In this document: positions 32,215 to 43,369 of the stretch, piece after piece
Numbering within the stretch: position 1 is the stretch's first letter
How the letters are laid out: every line of letters starts with the position of its first letter
From: Magnaporthiopsis rhizophila
Lineage: Eukaryota; Ascomycota; Sordariomycetes; Magnaporthales; Magnaporthaceae
Length of the DNA: 64,000 nt
NCBI GenBank assembly: GCA_003049465.1
Contig: PYSS01000062.1
Location: 124,001-188,000, forward strand
Reading direction: 5' to 3'
Program-made: the position numbers and the translations under genes
Notes under the pieces: model-generated
What the model was told of the DNA's origin: nothing
Databases searched by the model: none
Seen by the model: the letters and a program-made list of their open reading frames with translations, nothing else

Positions 32215-33702
32215 TCATAGATATGTGGCCGTGGCGCCCATGCGAGCCGTCGTCTTGACCTTATCCCACGAGGTCCTCAGAATCCGTGATACCCTCTCCC
32301 TGATCCTCTGGTTGCTGAGCATGGCGAGGAGCCCGACAATAAACGCCAGCATGCGCAGCACCACCGTTGGGTTGGACGCTATTGACGAGGTCATGCCCTC
32401 GACGATCAGCCTCCGGATATTAGATATTATGATTGCGGCGCGCGCCCCGACCGAAAGCGGAGCCACCACCGCTTTGCTCTTCTCGTGCGGTTTGGACGCG
32501 TGAGTCGCCGACGACTTGCGTCTAACCCTTCCTCCTCCTGCGCTGCCGCTGCTGGGCGAGTGGCGATGCTTGATCACGGCGCCGCCGCCGGAATTCGGGG
32601 TGGCCTCGATGCCGTAGTCGACCTCGCTGCCGCCCTGGTGGTCCCTGCGGAGGCGGTCGTGCTCGAGCCGCCTCCTCTCGTGCTCCTCGTTCTCGGCGCG
32701 CAGGCGGCGGGCCTCCTGCAGGTCCTCGCGCAGCTGCTCCTCCTGGCGCTCGCGCTCAGCGCGCTCCTGCCTCTCCTGCTCCTGCTGCTCCTCCTGCAGA
32801 CTCGAGAGGGCCTGTAGGAAGGCCTCGCGGCGCTCCTCGTCCAGCACGGAGCTGACGCTGATGAACTCGCGCGCGTAGTCCCACTCGTTGTTCCGGATCA
32901 GCACGTGCAGCGTGTACAGCTCCAGGATCTTGACCCGCGCGTTGAGGTCGCGGGGCGTGTCGGCGCCGCTGGTCGAGCTCTTGAGGGGAGAGCGGTGCCT
33001 CCGTCTCGGCGTGACGGGTGCGGCCGGGGTCCCCTGGCCGAACCTGCTCGAGAGGTCGAGGCTGGGCGCGTTCGACGAAGCGAGGTAGCTCTCCAGCTTC
33101 TTCTGGTTCAGGCTCTGGTTCGTGGCGTGGGCGAGAAGGAGGGTGGCCCTGGCAATAGGAGCGGTGGGCGATTAGCAACGAGAAAGCGGAGACTAAGGTA
33201 TCATTGCAGTTTGCGCAACTTACAGGTTGATTACAACGTCAGAGTCCACGTCTCCCTCGACTCCGTGGTATCCATTCCGGACAACCTCCTCCCAGATGGC
33301 GCCGTCGCGCACCTTGGTGCAGATCGCCCTCCACTCCTGCGTGCCAAAGCTGGCCTTGCCCTCTTCTGGATGCAGCTCGACAATGGCATTCAATGTGGTG
33401 AGGTATAAACTCCACACTTTTACCCTTGTGGTGCGTGAGGCTTTGGCGACTGGGGCGGGCTCCACGGCATCTTCCTCTCCAGGCACTGGTATTGGCGTGA
33501 CGAGCGGAAGGACGGTCGACAGGGCTTCGGGCAGGCGGCGCGTTAGGAAGAGGGTTGACGCCTGGCGGTACGTCTTGGAGACGCTAGAGGTCGAGTGGCG
33601 CGACGAGTTGGATGATGTGAGGGACGAGATGGAGGACCTGAAATTGAAGGCTTCGGAAGCCGTCGGGCTGAGAGTGGCGGTGGGTGATCCGGGGAATGCC
33701 AT
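32215..33702 (-). CDS. PEX26: Peroxin 26 (tail-anchored receptor of the Pex1/Pex6 complex)
   Basis: Two exons, 33702-33224 and 33148-32215, join in phase across a 75-nt intron (GTAAGT donor, GCTAATC branch, CCAG acceptor), giving 470 residues. The start at MAFPGSPTATLSPTASE is preferred; the frame is open upstream but lacks coding character. An N-terminal helical domain includes KTYRQASTLFLTRRLPEALS (about 50-70) and VKVWSLYLTTLNAIVELHPEEG. A Gln/Glu/Arg-rich coiled coil spans about 272-331. One membrane segment (VVLRMLAFIVGLLAML, about 422-437) lies near the C-terminus, with a basic tail, as in tail-anchored peroxins. The family tethers the Pex1/Pex6 AAA ATPases to peroxisomes for receptor recycling. 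Assignment rests on architecture and recognised motifs, so it is likely but not certain. Confidence 0.7.
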
Positions 33703-35336
33703 TGCGATAGCTTGTGTGGCTATATTTGACGTGGCCTGCGTCCTCGATGTCTTGCAAGGCCCGTAATGGGCTTTTTTGTCCGCGGTTGGCGTGGCCGAAT
33801 CGGCAATGCTTAGGCACGTTTGTTGGGCGGTGACAACAAGAGAGAGTTGTATACAAGCGCGTATACGATGATGTCGAGAATTTGGTGACCAAACAAATGC
33901 AGCAAAGCGCTCCCTGTCCTCCTCACACCGGCGAAACAGAGTAAACAAGCATGTGTCGGTATTGGAGGGAGAGAAATGGCGTGTGCGGGTTTGGCATTGA
34001 CAGTCAGTAATTCAACGGGCGTGAGCGCGAGCAACAGCAACTGCAGGTTGTCGAGGCGTGCATCGCGTTGAATTCCAGTGGATTTGGCAAGCTTGTGTTG
34101 TGTGGAGAGAACAAAAAAAAAATTACCGGGCCACATGGCTGGCTGGAGCGAGTCGGTTTTTTGCCTCGGCTCAAAATGACGAAGCCGTTTTGATCGAGCC
34201 GGCCGGGATGGGGCCTCTGCCAGCCCCTCCAGTGGAGATCTCGGGCTGCGTGCTCACGAAATGGCCCCAGCCCGGAGATTACCTGTGCGTCGTGGCGAGC
34301 AAATCGCCGCCGCCGTCTCGGGTTTGTCTTCTCGTCCCTGAATAATAATCTACAGGCAGCCAACCCAGAGCAAGCAAGCACAGTCAGACTGCATGTTGTT
34401 TGTTCCGCGTGTAAATGGTATATAAACACCGCTAGCAGCTCTCTAGCGTCCAGCCACATTCGTTGTCCGCTCCTTCTTCTGACCATGCAGCTCCTGAGTT
34501 CTGACGTTGTGCAGGGGGCCGTGGCCTAGGGGTCGGGAGGGCCAGATCGGGAACCCCTCCGTAGCAGGTGACCAATACGCATTAGACGGGCCTATCCACA
34601 CTAATTCAGGAGGGACGACGCCGAGACCGCCGCCCGTTGCGCTTTTCTATACGCCGAACACGCCGTACACCGGTGGACCTCATAGAGAGTTATGGTGAGG
34701 CGAGACGGGCTGGAAACCAGACAACATCAGAGTACCTATCTCCATGTCAACCGAGGCAGAACCGAATGACGTATGTACTTACCTACCTATCTCCCTACCT
34801 AGGTATCTTAGTACATTCATCTAGCATTTCAAGTCCCTACACGTCTACAAGTCTCAGTGCCCTAAACATCATCCTCCTCATTGCCCACCCTCCACCATAA
34901 AACGGGCAGAAACTCTTTTGCCATCATCCCGCCAACTTTTATAATAAGGGAGCAGGTCGATGGTAGCAGGAAGACTTCACATATACATTTGGAAGAGGGA
35001 GCACAGCCAAAAGCCTGTCGTGGAGCCGGCCAACGACTAAATTTGCTCGCCAACAGCCAGGTCTTTTTCGATCCCGACGGGATCTCAATGAGGATACTGG
35101 GCTAGGTGGAGTTGTAGAGGTCAGTCTGGGGAAGCCCCCACTTTTGACAAGTGATGCCTTCCATGTTTGGCAAGAAGGACCCTGGATGGTCCTCCATCCG
35201 CCTCCGGGAGCCTCCACCTCAACTAAAGGATCGGCCTATCTGAGCATACCTACCCGCCACTTGCTCAACCGCCTTGGTATTCCTAGATTCCAACGTGGAT
35301 AACCTTGCCGACATCACGACCTCGTGGGGTGTCACA
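33703..35336. other. 1.6-kb intergenic region between divergent genes
   Basis: Upstream regions of peroxin 26 (minus) and the exonuclease gene (plus). No supported gene. A TATA box (34419-34426) followed 60 nt later by an ATG (34485) looks like an orphan promoter and is described as a finding. A motif copy related to TACCTAGGTA lies at 34795-34806. Confidence 0.5.
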
Positions 35337-37508
35337 ATGCGGCCTCCCCAGGATATTACGGCTGTCGATGCCGACAACTTCTGGGTATTGCTGCCAGAGG
35401 TGCTGGAGCACATTGCTGCTGCAGAGTACATTGGGCTGGACCTCGAGATGACGGGCATCCGCCTCAAAGACGGGATCTCGGGCCGACAAGAGAAGCTCAA
35501 CATCGACGAGTACTACGCCGCAGGCGTCGAGGCTGCCACAGCCTTCCAGATTCTCGAAGTTGGAATCACATGTCTCAGATACCGGTCAGAGGACAGTGAG
35601 TCTTGTTTCGCCTAGCATCGTCTCATCCCCACGTGTTCCGGTTTTCGCAGACAACTTGCTCATTTCCTCTTCCCACTCCGCCTAAAGAGTCCTACCACTG
35701 GAAGAGCTACAATTTCCAGCTCGCGCCGTGGTATCTTGGCCACGAGCCAAGCAATGTTGCCTTAGCCAAGGTCTTGGATCGCAGGTTCTCCCTGTCCAGC
35801 AACACGGTCGACTTCCTGCGCGCCAGTCGAGGTGATAACCTCCCGGACCGGGTCCTGAAGAAAGGCATCGCGTACTTGAGCCGGCAAGAGACCCAGGATG
35901 CATACGACAACTTCATCGACCCGGACGCACGAGGGACTCTTGCCGCCATCAACATAGATGGGGAGTCTCCTGCCATGCGCGACTTTTACGCCGGCGTGCG
36001 CGGACAGATTACCAGCTGGCTGGCTGAGCTCGAATGGAATAGCCAAGCCTACATCAACATCGAAAACCCACAGGGCGATCGCCTGACCACGCTGCAGACT
36101 CGACTGATCCACCAGCTCCTTGAGACCGAGTTCGCGAAGCAGGGCCTCCGAGGCAAACTCAAGTCCAACAGCTCGTTCATGCAGATTACAGTCAAGGGCA
36201 CCGACGGTGATCTGGAGGAGGTAAGATATACCATCCACATTGGTGGTGATTATAAGGGACAGGGTATTAAAACATCACAGACTCTTTATCGCCGACTTTG
36301 CGGCCGTGAACTGGCCGTTCGGCACCAGACAGGTGTGTTTTATGTTTCTTCTTCTTCCTCTCACTCTCATGTCCTGTTGCCGACCTCACTCTAACAAATC
36401 TCAAGGGTTTCGATACGTCTTCGAGGCACTGGTTGGAGGTGATTTTGCGGAAGAGATCGACGTTCAGCTGCTACTCGGTCCCGGAACTCACTCGCCAGGC
36501 ACTATCGACGCCATGGAACGCAAGCTTCAAAGCATCGAGAAGAGGGCCAAGGCCCGGGCTAGAGTGACTATTATTCACAACTCGCTCTTTGACCTGTGCT
36601 TCCTCTACCGCTCCTTCGTCGGGGACCTGCCGCAAACCTTGACGCAGTTCAAGCTCGACCTACAAGCTCTCTTCCCGAGACTTGTCGACACAAAGTACAT
36701 GGCGACTCGAGATGGCCGCGAGCTCGACCCCGGCATGTCGCTTGACCAGCTCTACAGCACGGTTAAGCGCCAACGGTTTCCTCCGATTGCTCCGCAGATG
36801 TCTCCCACCAAGGTCTGCCACTACGCAGGCTATGACAGTGAGTAACAACCCAGTCCTGACATCTCCGAAACCCTACGATTAGCATGCGAGCAGAGGCGTG
36901 CTGACGTCTGAAAAGGCTGGATTACGGCAATGGCGTTCCTGAAGCTCTCATGGAAGTTTGGCCAAGACCGGAAACTTCGCAAGACCTAGGAGAGTCTTGA
37001 AAAGACCGGGAGTGTGGACCATACCAACTTTGGAAACTCTGTGCTCATCCCCATCGATACTGGTCATCTGATCGGCCAAGCAAGCCCGCGCGTCGTGTCC
37101 ACCCTGCGTTGCCCGCGTTGTCCGTCTCGGCGCGCTGTACAGGGACGCGGCCCGCAGACGCGGACAGCCGCCTCACGGAGTAGACGGGATTCCGAGCGGG
37201 CCGAAGTGAGCGGCGGTAACGCGGAGACTACAGCCGTGACCGCAGAGCTCGAGCGGCTGAATCTTCTCGATGCTGACATCGGCAACCACATCGCCACTAT
37301 TCCCCTTATCCCCAGCCCAGGCCCTGCGGTGCTGGAGAAGGCCGGCTCGGCGGCTATCCAGAAGGGCGGCCCTGTGGCGAAGGCTGACGAAGTGGCTAAA
37401 CCAGCAGGCAGCCACGAGATCTTGCCGTGGGACTCGTGGCTGTTCAAAATGATCGGCGGCAAGATCCGCACTGTCAATGGGGGCGTCATTGATCCCTACA
37501 AGGCCTGA
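35337..37508 (+). CDS. CAF1/PARN-family 3'-5' exoribonuclease, interrupted by an in-frame TAG
   Basis: A DEDDh nuclease of the poly(A)-specific/CAF1 type. Exons: 35337-35595, 35688-36220, 36281-36332, 36406-36837 and 36916 onward, all GT-AG and in phase. Catalytic residues are visible: Asp35 and Glu37 (GLDLEMTG), Asp in HNSLFDL, and His/Asp in CHYAGYDS. GFRYVFEALVGGDF marks the return to the nuclease fold after a helical insert. A TAG at 36987-36989 ends the protein at 449 residues (KLRKT, stop). The same frame stays open beyond it from 36990 to 37508 (about 172 codons), ending with ILPWDSWLFKMIGGK, which looks like a real C-terminus. A CAG-to-TAG change would explain this. Either a shortened enzyme is made, the gene is damaged, or the base is a sequencing error. 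It probably acts in RNA 3'-end trimming. Confidence 0.8.
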
Positions 37509-37980
37509 AGGCGGTTGTGGAGGATTCTCCTGAGGGACGTTTGGGTCTTGTCGCAGGTCCGTCTTTGCTCTTTGTTGCATCTAGGCAAATGCCTTATGGT
37601 TCATGTCGACCACCGAGGTACGCAGGGAGATATCGTCACAGGCATGTATGCCTGTGCGTCTTTGTTCTACGCATAGTGGCATGACCTTTTGCATCATCAA
37701 ATTTAAGGGCTATTAGTATATGGTTAATCGGCGCAATGAGACATGACAGTTGGCGTGCGTGCCGTCCTTTCTTTATTATCCATCTAAGTGGTATCTCAAC
37801 GAAGAACCAGATGCATTCTCTTAACCTCTTGCCCCACAAATTTATCACTCCTTATAACGCCGGATAACGCCAAGCATATGTGACTCCAGAGACTTCCGTC
37901 GCAGCGCATTTTAAAAAGTGCGCAGGGCTCATGCAGGACACACGACACAGAGAGCGGCCCAGGGCCGGACCGCTCCGAGG
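37509..37980. other. Convergent intergenic region, no gene seen
   Basis: 3' flanks of the exonuclease (plus) and Rds3 (minus). No feature beyond short AT-rich stretches near 37690-37730. Confidence 0.6.
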
Positions 37981-38478
37981 TCAGTGTGTCCTGTGTGTTT
38001 TCTTTTGGTAGAATAACTGTTCCCGGCGTTCTCAGTCAGCATCGGGGTCTGCACGTGTTCGGGGCTTTCAGAGAGCAGAGGCGTGTTCGATCGACTTACG
38101 TCAGTTCTCGAACTCCCAAGATTAATAATCTTGGGGCATCCGTCCCTGTCCTTCTCCAGGCGTGTGCACTCGAAGCAGTAGAAAGCGTCCGATATACCCT
38201 GGTGTGGTTGACGCGGAAGTGTTAGTTGGCGATATCTTCAGACAGACAGATAGACAGACCCTTCCCCCGGGGCATTCTTCGCTCACCTCTCCACCGCACA
38301 CGACACACTTGTTCTGGTAGTTTCCGAAGCTGCACTCGTCGCAGATGCGCACGAGCGTGGTCGGGCGGACGTAAGAATCGCAGACGGGGCACTTTCCGTC
38401 GCACTTGTCGCAGAGCCGGCCGATGGAGATGCCCGCCTGCTTCCGGCACATAACTAGATCGGGGTGGTGTCGCGACAT
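37981..38478 (-). CDS. RDS3: Splicing factor Rds3 / PHF5A (SF3b subunit)
   Basis: A small zinc-knot protein of the SF3b complex that helps the U2 snRNP recognise the intron branch site. Three exons, 38478-38287, 38198-38100 and 38016-37981, all in phase, give 108 residues, the usual family length. Zinc ligands are arranged in CxxC pairs: CDKC, CPVC, CDEC, CVVC and CFEC. The sequence begins MSRHHPDLVMCRKQAGISIG and ends DLFYQKKTHRTH, both highly typical. The last exon encodes only 11 residues. It is divergently arranged with the pinin-like gene across 788 bases, so two splicing-related genes may share a promoter region. Confidence 0.96.
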
Positions 38479-39266
38479 GGTTGCGGATCAGGGCGGCCCG
38501 TGGCGCACGCGAGCTGTGCCGGGGAGACGGCTTGTGTCGCGTGTTTTCTTTCGGGATGGCCGCGGTATGTTGTTGCGTGTCTGCGCTATTGTCTCTCTCT
38601 CTCGAGAGATTGTATGATGACAAGGCCGACCAAGTTCGTGAGCAGAGGCAGAGTGCTGCTGGCGACGGCGATGTTTGGCGCGCCTTACCGTCCTGGGTCG
38701 TTGGAAAATTCGACGCGGTTCCGCCGTGAAAGTCAGCAGCTCCTGACGCACAGGGCGTCCGTCATACTGAGCGGGCGCACGGGCTGGTGGGGCGAATCGT
38801 GCCGCCGCTGCCCGCTGCACGGGCTAAGAGCTTGGAGCTCCTGGGAGTGCCGTCAGCCACCTGTGGGGCCGCGAACAAACGTCAACTGCACCAACGCAAG
38901 CTTCCTTTCCTCTCCCACCTGTTCGTCTTCCATGTACTGGCCGATGCTGTCCGAAAACGGCTTCCGGAAACCGAAATTGAATCAAATCTTGGGAATATAA
39001 CGGGCAGGACATCCTGGGCTCGCGGCAATAGGTCACCCGACGCCGACGCAACTGGCTTGTCCAGGGGCTAAAACCTAACCCAGCTTCTACGGTTCATGAA
39101 GCCTAACCCAGCCTCGTCGATATTAAAACCAGGTTCAGCTTCGTGGACACTTAAACCTACACATCTTGTCGATGCTAAAACCGTACCAGCCCGTCGATAT
39201 TTGTGCCCATGTCGCCCAGCCAGCTGTAAGGACCAGCTATATCTGCACCTCGAAGCCTAGCGCCTC
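38479..39266. promoter_or_regulatory. Shared divergent promoter region of Rds3 and the pinin-like gene
   Basis: 788 bases between two divergent start codons. A degenerate tandem repeat of about 25-27 nt (GCTAAAACC...CAGC..CGTCGAT-like) occupies about 39066-39200, just upstream of the pinin-like start. No TATA box is obvious. Co-regulation is inference from layout. Confidence 0.5.
39066..39200 (+). repeat. Degenerate 25-27-nt tandem repeat
   Basis: About five imperfect units, each with TAAAACC or CCTAACC, then CAGC, then CGTCGAT or a close variant. It ends about 65 nt before the pinin-like start codon and may lie in its promoter or 5' leader. Confidence 0.6.
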
Positions 39267-40456
39267 ATGGCGATGGAAAGCAGACCCGCCCCTGACGCCA
39301 ACGCCTCATTGGCCGACCGCGTCATCAACATCCAAGACCCGGTTATCGAGTCCGAAGGCCCTAACATCAAGTCGGGGGACCATGACGACGACGGACCTCT
39401 AAAGAGGAAGGCTTCCTCCCCTTCACACAATTTTGAGGATGACGTAAAACCAAAGAAACCGAGGCTTCCCAGTCGGTCGCGATCGCGCAGTCGCAGCCCT
39501 TATCGGCGGCGTGACCAACGCCATGACCGGTACCGGGACCGGGACCGGGACTGGGATCGGGATGGCCAGCGCGAACGAGACAGACAGCGCGACATGGACC
39601 ACTACTACCAGCCTACGGCAAGGAGAGGGATGGAACCACCGCCGGCGCGTGAACGTGAGCGTGAGCGTGAGCGTTTGCAGGAGCCGGACCGTCGGCCGCC
39701 GCTCTCAACGGAGGAGAAGAAGCGTGGCCAACGTTTCTTCAGGGGCCTCCTGAGCAGTCTGAACCGGGAGCCCAGAGCCGCGCAGCAGAAGCATCGCGAT
39801 GAAATCGAGCGGAGGCAGAAGGAGAAGGCAGAGCAACGAAGGGTCGCGGACGAGAAACGCAAGGCCGCAGAGGGCGAGCGCAGGAAGAAGCTCGCGAGGC
39901 TGGAGCCGATCCGGAAGGCCGAGCAGATTGAGTTTGACCAACGGGCGGTATGACGATACTCTTGTCCACCATCCCAGACGTCTTGACAAGGCTCACTGAC
40001 ATCGTTTTTTTCTTTCTACTTTTGTCTGACCGCTAAGATGCGCACACGCCACTCAAACTTAGTCGCACAAGCCTACAGCCTCAAGACTAAGAGCGGACCC
40101 CCGATTGTAAGACATCAACCCCTATGCTCCAGTGACTTTTGAATCGACTTATCATGCTGAGTTAGATTTTTGCCTCATAGTACTTCCAACCATGGGAGAT
40201 GACCAAGAAGCAAGAGGACACTGTCGATAGGCAGGTCCTCGAGGCTGAAGAGACGGTGGCGCGAGAGACGCGCGCGTTCGAACGCAGGAAGCAGCAGAGG
40301 CTTGCGGATCTGCGTGGCCCGTCCCCTCAACCCACAACCAAGTCCGTCGACACGAATCTTACGGCTGCCACCAATCCCTCACCTCCCGCACCTGGTTTGG
40401 ACAAGGACGGCGACGTTGAAATGGTTGTGACGGAGGACGAGACGCTGGTCTACTGA
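39267..40456 (+). CDS. Pinin/SDK/MemA-domain protein, splicing-associated
   Basis: Three exons, 39267-39947, 40038-40106 and 40181-40456, join in phase and give 341 residues. The N-terminus holds RS and RD/ER repeats (SRSRSRSRSPYRRRDQR, then DRYRDRDRDWDRD), typical of splicing-related proteins. The pinin domain follows: EEKKRGQRFFRGLLSSLNRE (about 150-170), a long charged helix (about 170-227), then YFQPWEMTKKQEDTVDRQ. The acidic tail ends DGDVEMVVTEDETLVY. Pinin links the exon-junction complex and spliceosome to mRNA processing and is nuclear. A second ATG lies two codons after the first. Confidence 0.85.
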
Positions 40457-41413
40457 TTGAAGACTCAAATTAGCTTGGATACACGCCCTCCGTAGTTTGT
40501 GCGCTATACTTCTATCTCTGATTGCAATTATTCCCGAACCTACCTACCGGCGTATCTCGAATATTGTCCCCAGCGAACTTTGTGACGCATTGTTGGACTT
40601 TCGGGCTTGGCGGGCTTTGATCGGACAAGGTACAAGGGTCATGCGACTGCTCGTTGTGTCGTTCCCCATGCTGTCAGGCCTTACTACGCCGCGATGAGGG
40701 GAATTCAAGTTTACTGGAATATGAAGTCTGTTATTTCTGATGAAAGCCTGTCGTATTTACATACCGTTCCCCTGGGTTTGACTACAACCCGTGCCTGACT
40801 CTCTGTCCGATACGGTTTGCCCCTATATAAAGATCCCTGTGGCAGCCCCGGCGAGCTACCTAGAAGCGCAAGCGACTCGTTGAGTTGTATGGCGGAGACG
40901 AAACATGCGTTCGTTTGTAGTGGCGACCAAATGGCGTGCCAGTCGAGTCCACATAAGACGGACTCTCCCGGGTCCACAATCGAGGATGTTTCTCATGCAG
41001 CGGCCGACGCCTTGCCCGTACAAAGCTTGTCACTGGCGAGGTCCGAGGATCCCCAGGCTTGGCCGCCTCCTGTCCGGGGCCGCTGCCCCTTTTGGTTCAA
41101 TGCGATTATACCGACTCGCCTCCTGGGGACCCATGTTTATGGCGACTTCACCGGGGTGTCCGTCTCTGGGGGCGTTTGCTGGATATAAAAGGACATGGCG
41201 GCACGCTGGCCCAAGGGAAAAAAAAAAGACTTGGACCTCACCCATCGCACGGTTCACTGCCTTTCTTTCTATCTTTGGTCCTTTCCATTCCTTCATTTTT
41301 TGTTGTTTTTCTGTTTCGTTCACTCTCTTTTTGTCCCCTTCCATTCCTTTTTCATGGGGTTTATCTTATCTTGACTTAACCGACTCGCCGGAACCCATCT
41401 CCACTGTGCAACC
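40457..41413. other. Intergenic region upstream of the secreted hydrolase
   Basis: 3' flank of the pinin-like gene and promoter of the hydrolase. Two TATA boxes are visible (40824-40832 and 41184-41190) and a long pyrimidine-rich stretch (41260-41385) precedes the start codon. No supported gene. Confidence 0.55.
41184..41190 (+). promoter_or_regulatory. TATA box of the epoxide-hydrolase-like gene
   Basis: TATAAAA about 224 nt upstream of the ATG at 41414, followed by a CT-rich tract typical of the 5' leader of strongly or inducibly expressed fungal genes. Confidence 0.5.
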
Positions 41414-42562
41414 ATGGTCCGTGTCTCTCTTTTCTCGGCGGTGGCCGCGGCCTCTTTCATTGCGTCTGCGAGCGCTCTGGTCACACCGGCCCGCGACGTC
41501 GCAGTGGGCGCCGCGGCCAAGCTGGTGCCCAACGACCCGCGGGTCGAGTCCCGCAACGTCACTGTGCGCGGCAAGCACTACAAGTACCTGCTGGGCAAGC
41601 CCAAGGGCACCCAGAAGGGCACGATCCTCCTGATCCATGGCTTCCCGGACCTCTCGTTCGGGTGGCGCAACCAGATCCCGGCGCTGCAGGAGGCCGGCTA
41701 CCAGGTCATCGCGCCCGACATGCTGGGCTACGGCGGCACCGACGCGCCCGACGCCATCGAGCCGTACGGCCTGAAGACGATGAGCGACGACATCGCCGCC
41801 ATCCTCGACAAGGACTTCCCCCAGGAGCGCCAGGTCGTCATCGGCGGCCACGACTGGGGCGGCTTCTTCGTCTGGCGCTTCAGCGAGCACCACCCGAACA
41901 GGGTGTCGGGCGTCTTCAGCGTCTGCACCCCTTACGTCCCGCCGGCGCCCCAGTACGTGCCCCTAGAGCGCTACGTGCAGGCGATCCCCAACTTCCGCTA
42001 CCAGCTCCAGTTCGCCGGTGACGAGGTGGTCAGCCAGACGGCCAAGGGCGGCCGCGCCGTGGTGCGCCAGGTCCTCAACGCCATGTACGGCGGCAAGGCC
42101 AAGCCCGGGTCCGACGGCCAGCTCTTCAGCGTCGCGAGCGGCGTGCCGTTTGGCCACATCGCCAACCTGGAGAAGTCGGACAACATCTCGGACCAGGAGC
42201 TCGACTTCTACACCGACGAGATGATGCGCCACGGCTTCCGCGGCCCCACCAACTGGTACCGCACCCGCAAGGTCAACTTTGACGACGACCGCGTCCTCTT
42301 CGCCCGCGGCAAGGACTTCAAGATCCCCACCCCGGCCATGTACATCGGCGCCTCGCGCGACCCCGCCCTGCCCGAGGCCATGTCCAATGGCATGGAGAAG
42401 TACTTTGCCACTCCTCTCAAGAGGGGCAGCGTCAACGCCACGCACTGGGCTCTGATCGAGGCCCCGCAGGATGTGAACAAGCTGATTCTGGAGTTCGCCG
42501 CCCAGGTGGGTTCTGCCCCCAAGGCGCCGGCGGCTGCCCCGAAGGCCAAGGCTTCCCTGTAA
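41414..42562 (+). CDS. Secreted alpha/beta hydrolase, epoxide-hydrolase type
   Basis: A single-exon protein of 382 residues. Residues 1-21 form a signal peptide (hydrophobic, ending SASA|LV), so export or entry to the secretory pathway is likely. The alpha/beta-hydrolase fold has the oxyanion-hole motif HGFPD (75-79), nucleophile Asp147 in GGHDWGG, probable acid Asp316 (GASRDPALP) and base His344 (NATHWAL). Tyr197 or Tyr282 (NWYR) could be lid tyrosines. Asp as the nucleophile places it with epoxide hydrolases or haloalkane dehalogenases, not esterases. N-glycosylation sites NVT and NAT are present. The C-terminus is Ala/Pro/Lys-rich. Third positions are strongly GC-biased compared with neighbours, which suggests high expression. 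The substrate is unknown. Confidence 0.85.
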   Translation: MVRVSLFSAVAAASFIASASALVTPARDVAVGAAAKLVPNDPRVESRNVTVRGKHYKYLLGKPKGTQKGTILLIHGFPDLSFGWRNQIPALQEAGYQVIAPDMLGYGGTDAPDAIEPYGLKTMSDDIAAILDKDFPQERQVVIGGHDWGGFFVWRFSEHHPNRVSGVFSVCTPYVPPAPQYVPLERYVQAIPNFRYQLQFAGDEVVSQTAKGGRAVVRQVLNAMYGGKAKPGSDGQLFSVASGVPFGHIANLEKSDNISDQELDFYTDEMMRHGFRGPTNWYRTRKVNFDDDRVLFARGKDFKIPTPAMYIGASRDPALPEAMSNGMEKYFATPLKRGSVNATHWALIEAPQDVNKLILEFAAQVGSAPKAPAAAPKAKASL

Positions 42563-43369
42563 ACGACAAACTGTTGGATTCCTAGATCAGTCGTGCGCGT
42601 TCGGTCTATTTTTATACAAGGTTGGGGTGAGGTGTCCCGGAACATCACGGGCCCGCACGGGGTAGATCGGAGGAACAGGGCCTTTAGTGATCGGGCCTCC
42701 CGTATACATACCTGTTCCTTTGCTCTCCCTTTTGGCAGATAGATCCCTTCCTCCATAAGGCAGAATACCAAGGACCATTGATCATACCATTGACGGCTAT
42801 TTCCCGTCCCCTTTGAAGATGTCAGTGCCCATAGGAGTAACTGACTCCTAAAAAGTAGACGGGTGGATTATCACAGAGCTTTGCCCTACGGCGGAGGCGG
42901 TTTCTGAAGTGACATTATGAGAACCAAGCAATGATCCTCATCGAGTGCGAGTGGCCAGGGAGCAGGAAGGACTGCCCAGCGATTAGCGTTGTCAACAAAA
43001 AAGTTGGGCGCAAACAGGGTAGCATGCTTGGACAGGCCGGAGGCCGAGTTCACTTGGTCATGATGCTGTTTTCTTAATCTCATTACTTGTCCCCTGTCAG
43101 AAACCCCGGCTGTATGATGACCATCGGGTGCCCCGTCCCGGGTGTATTAGCCCATGGTGTAGATGAGTGACGCAAAGTCTCGACGCTCGAGCGCTCGGCA
43201 GTGGCCCCACGGCCGGCCACAGGCTCCCGATCGCTGGTACCACATACCGTCATCGCCTGTTGCTCCTTGGATTGGTTGTGCTTCTACGACATGCACTCGT
43301 ACCTGTGAACTGAGACTGGACAGTTCAACTGCCAGTGGTGTCGACCCAAGCAACCGGAGCAGCTCGTTT
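42563..43369. other. Convergent intergenic region, no gene seen
   Basis: 3' flanks of the hydrolase (plus) and CRIPT (minus). Short frames overlap without recognisable features. Confidence 0.6.

Noticed and set aside
34004..34486. A 160-codon minus-strand frame in the peroxin/exonuclease gap
   Set aside because: Arg/His/Cys-rich composition with no domain. It lies across a likely promoter and a TATA box on the other strand.
36838..36989. An intron that would splice out the TAG in the PARN-like gene
   Set aside because: The TAG could act as an acceptor, but the only donors before it would make an intron under about 40 nt or remove the conserved AFLKLSWKF core.
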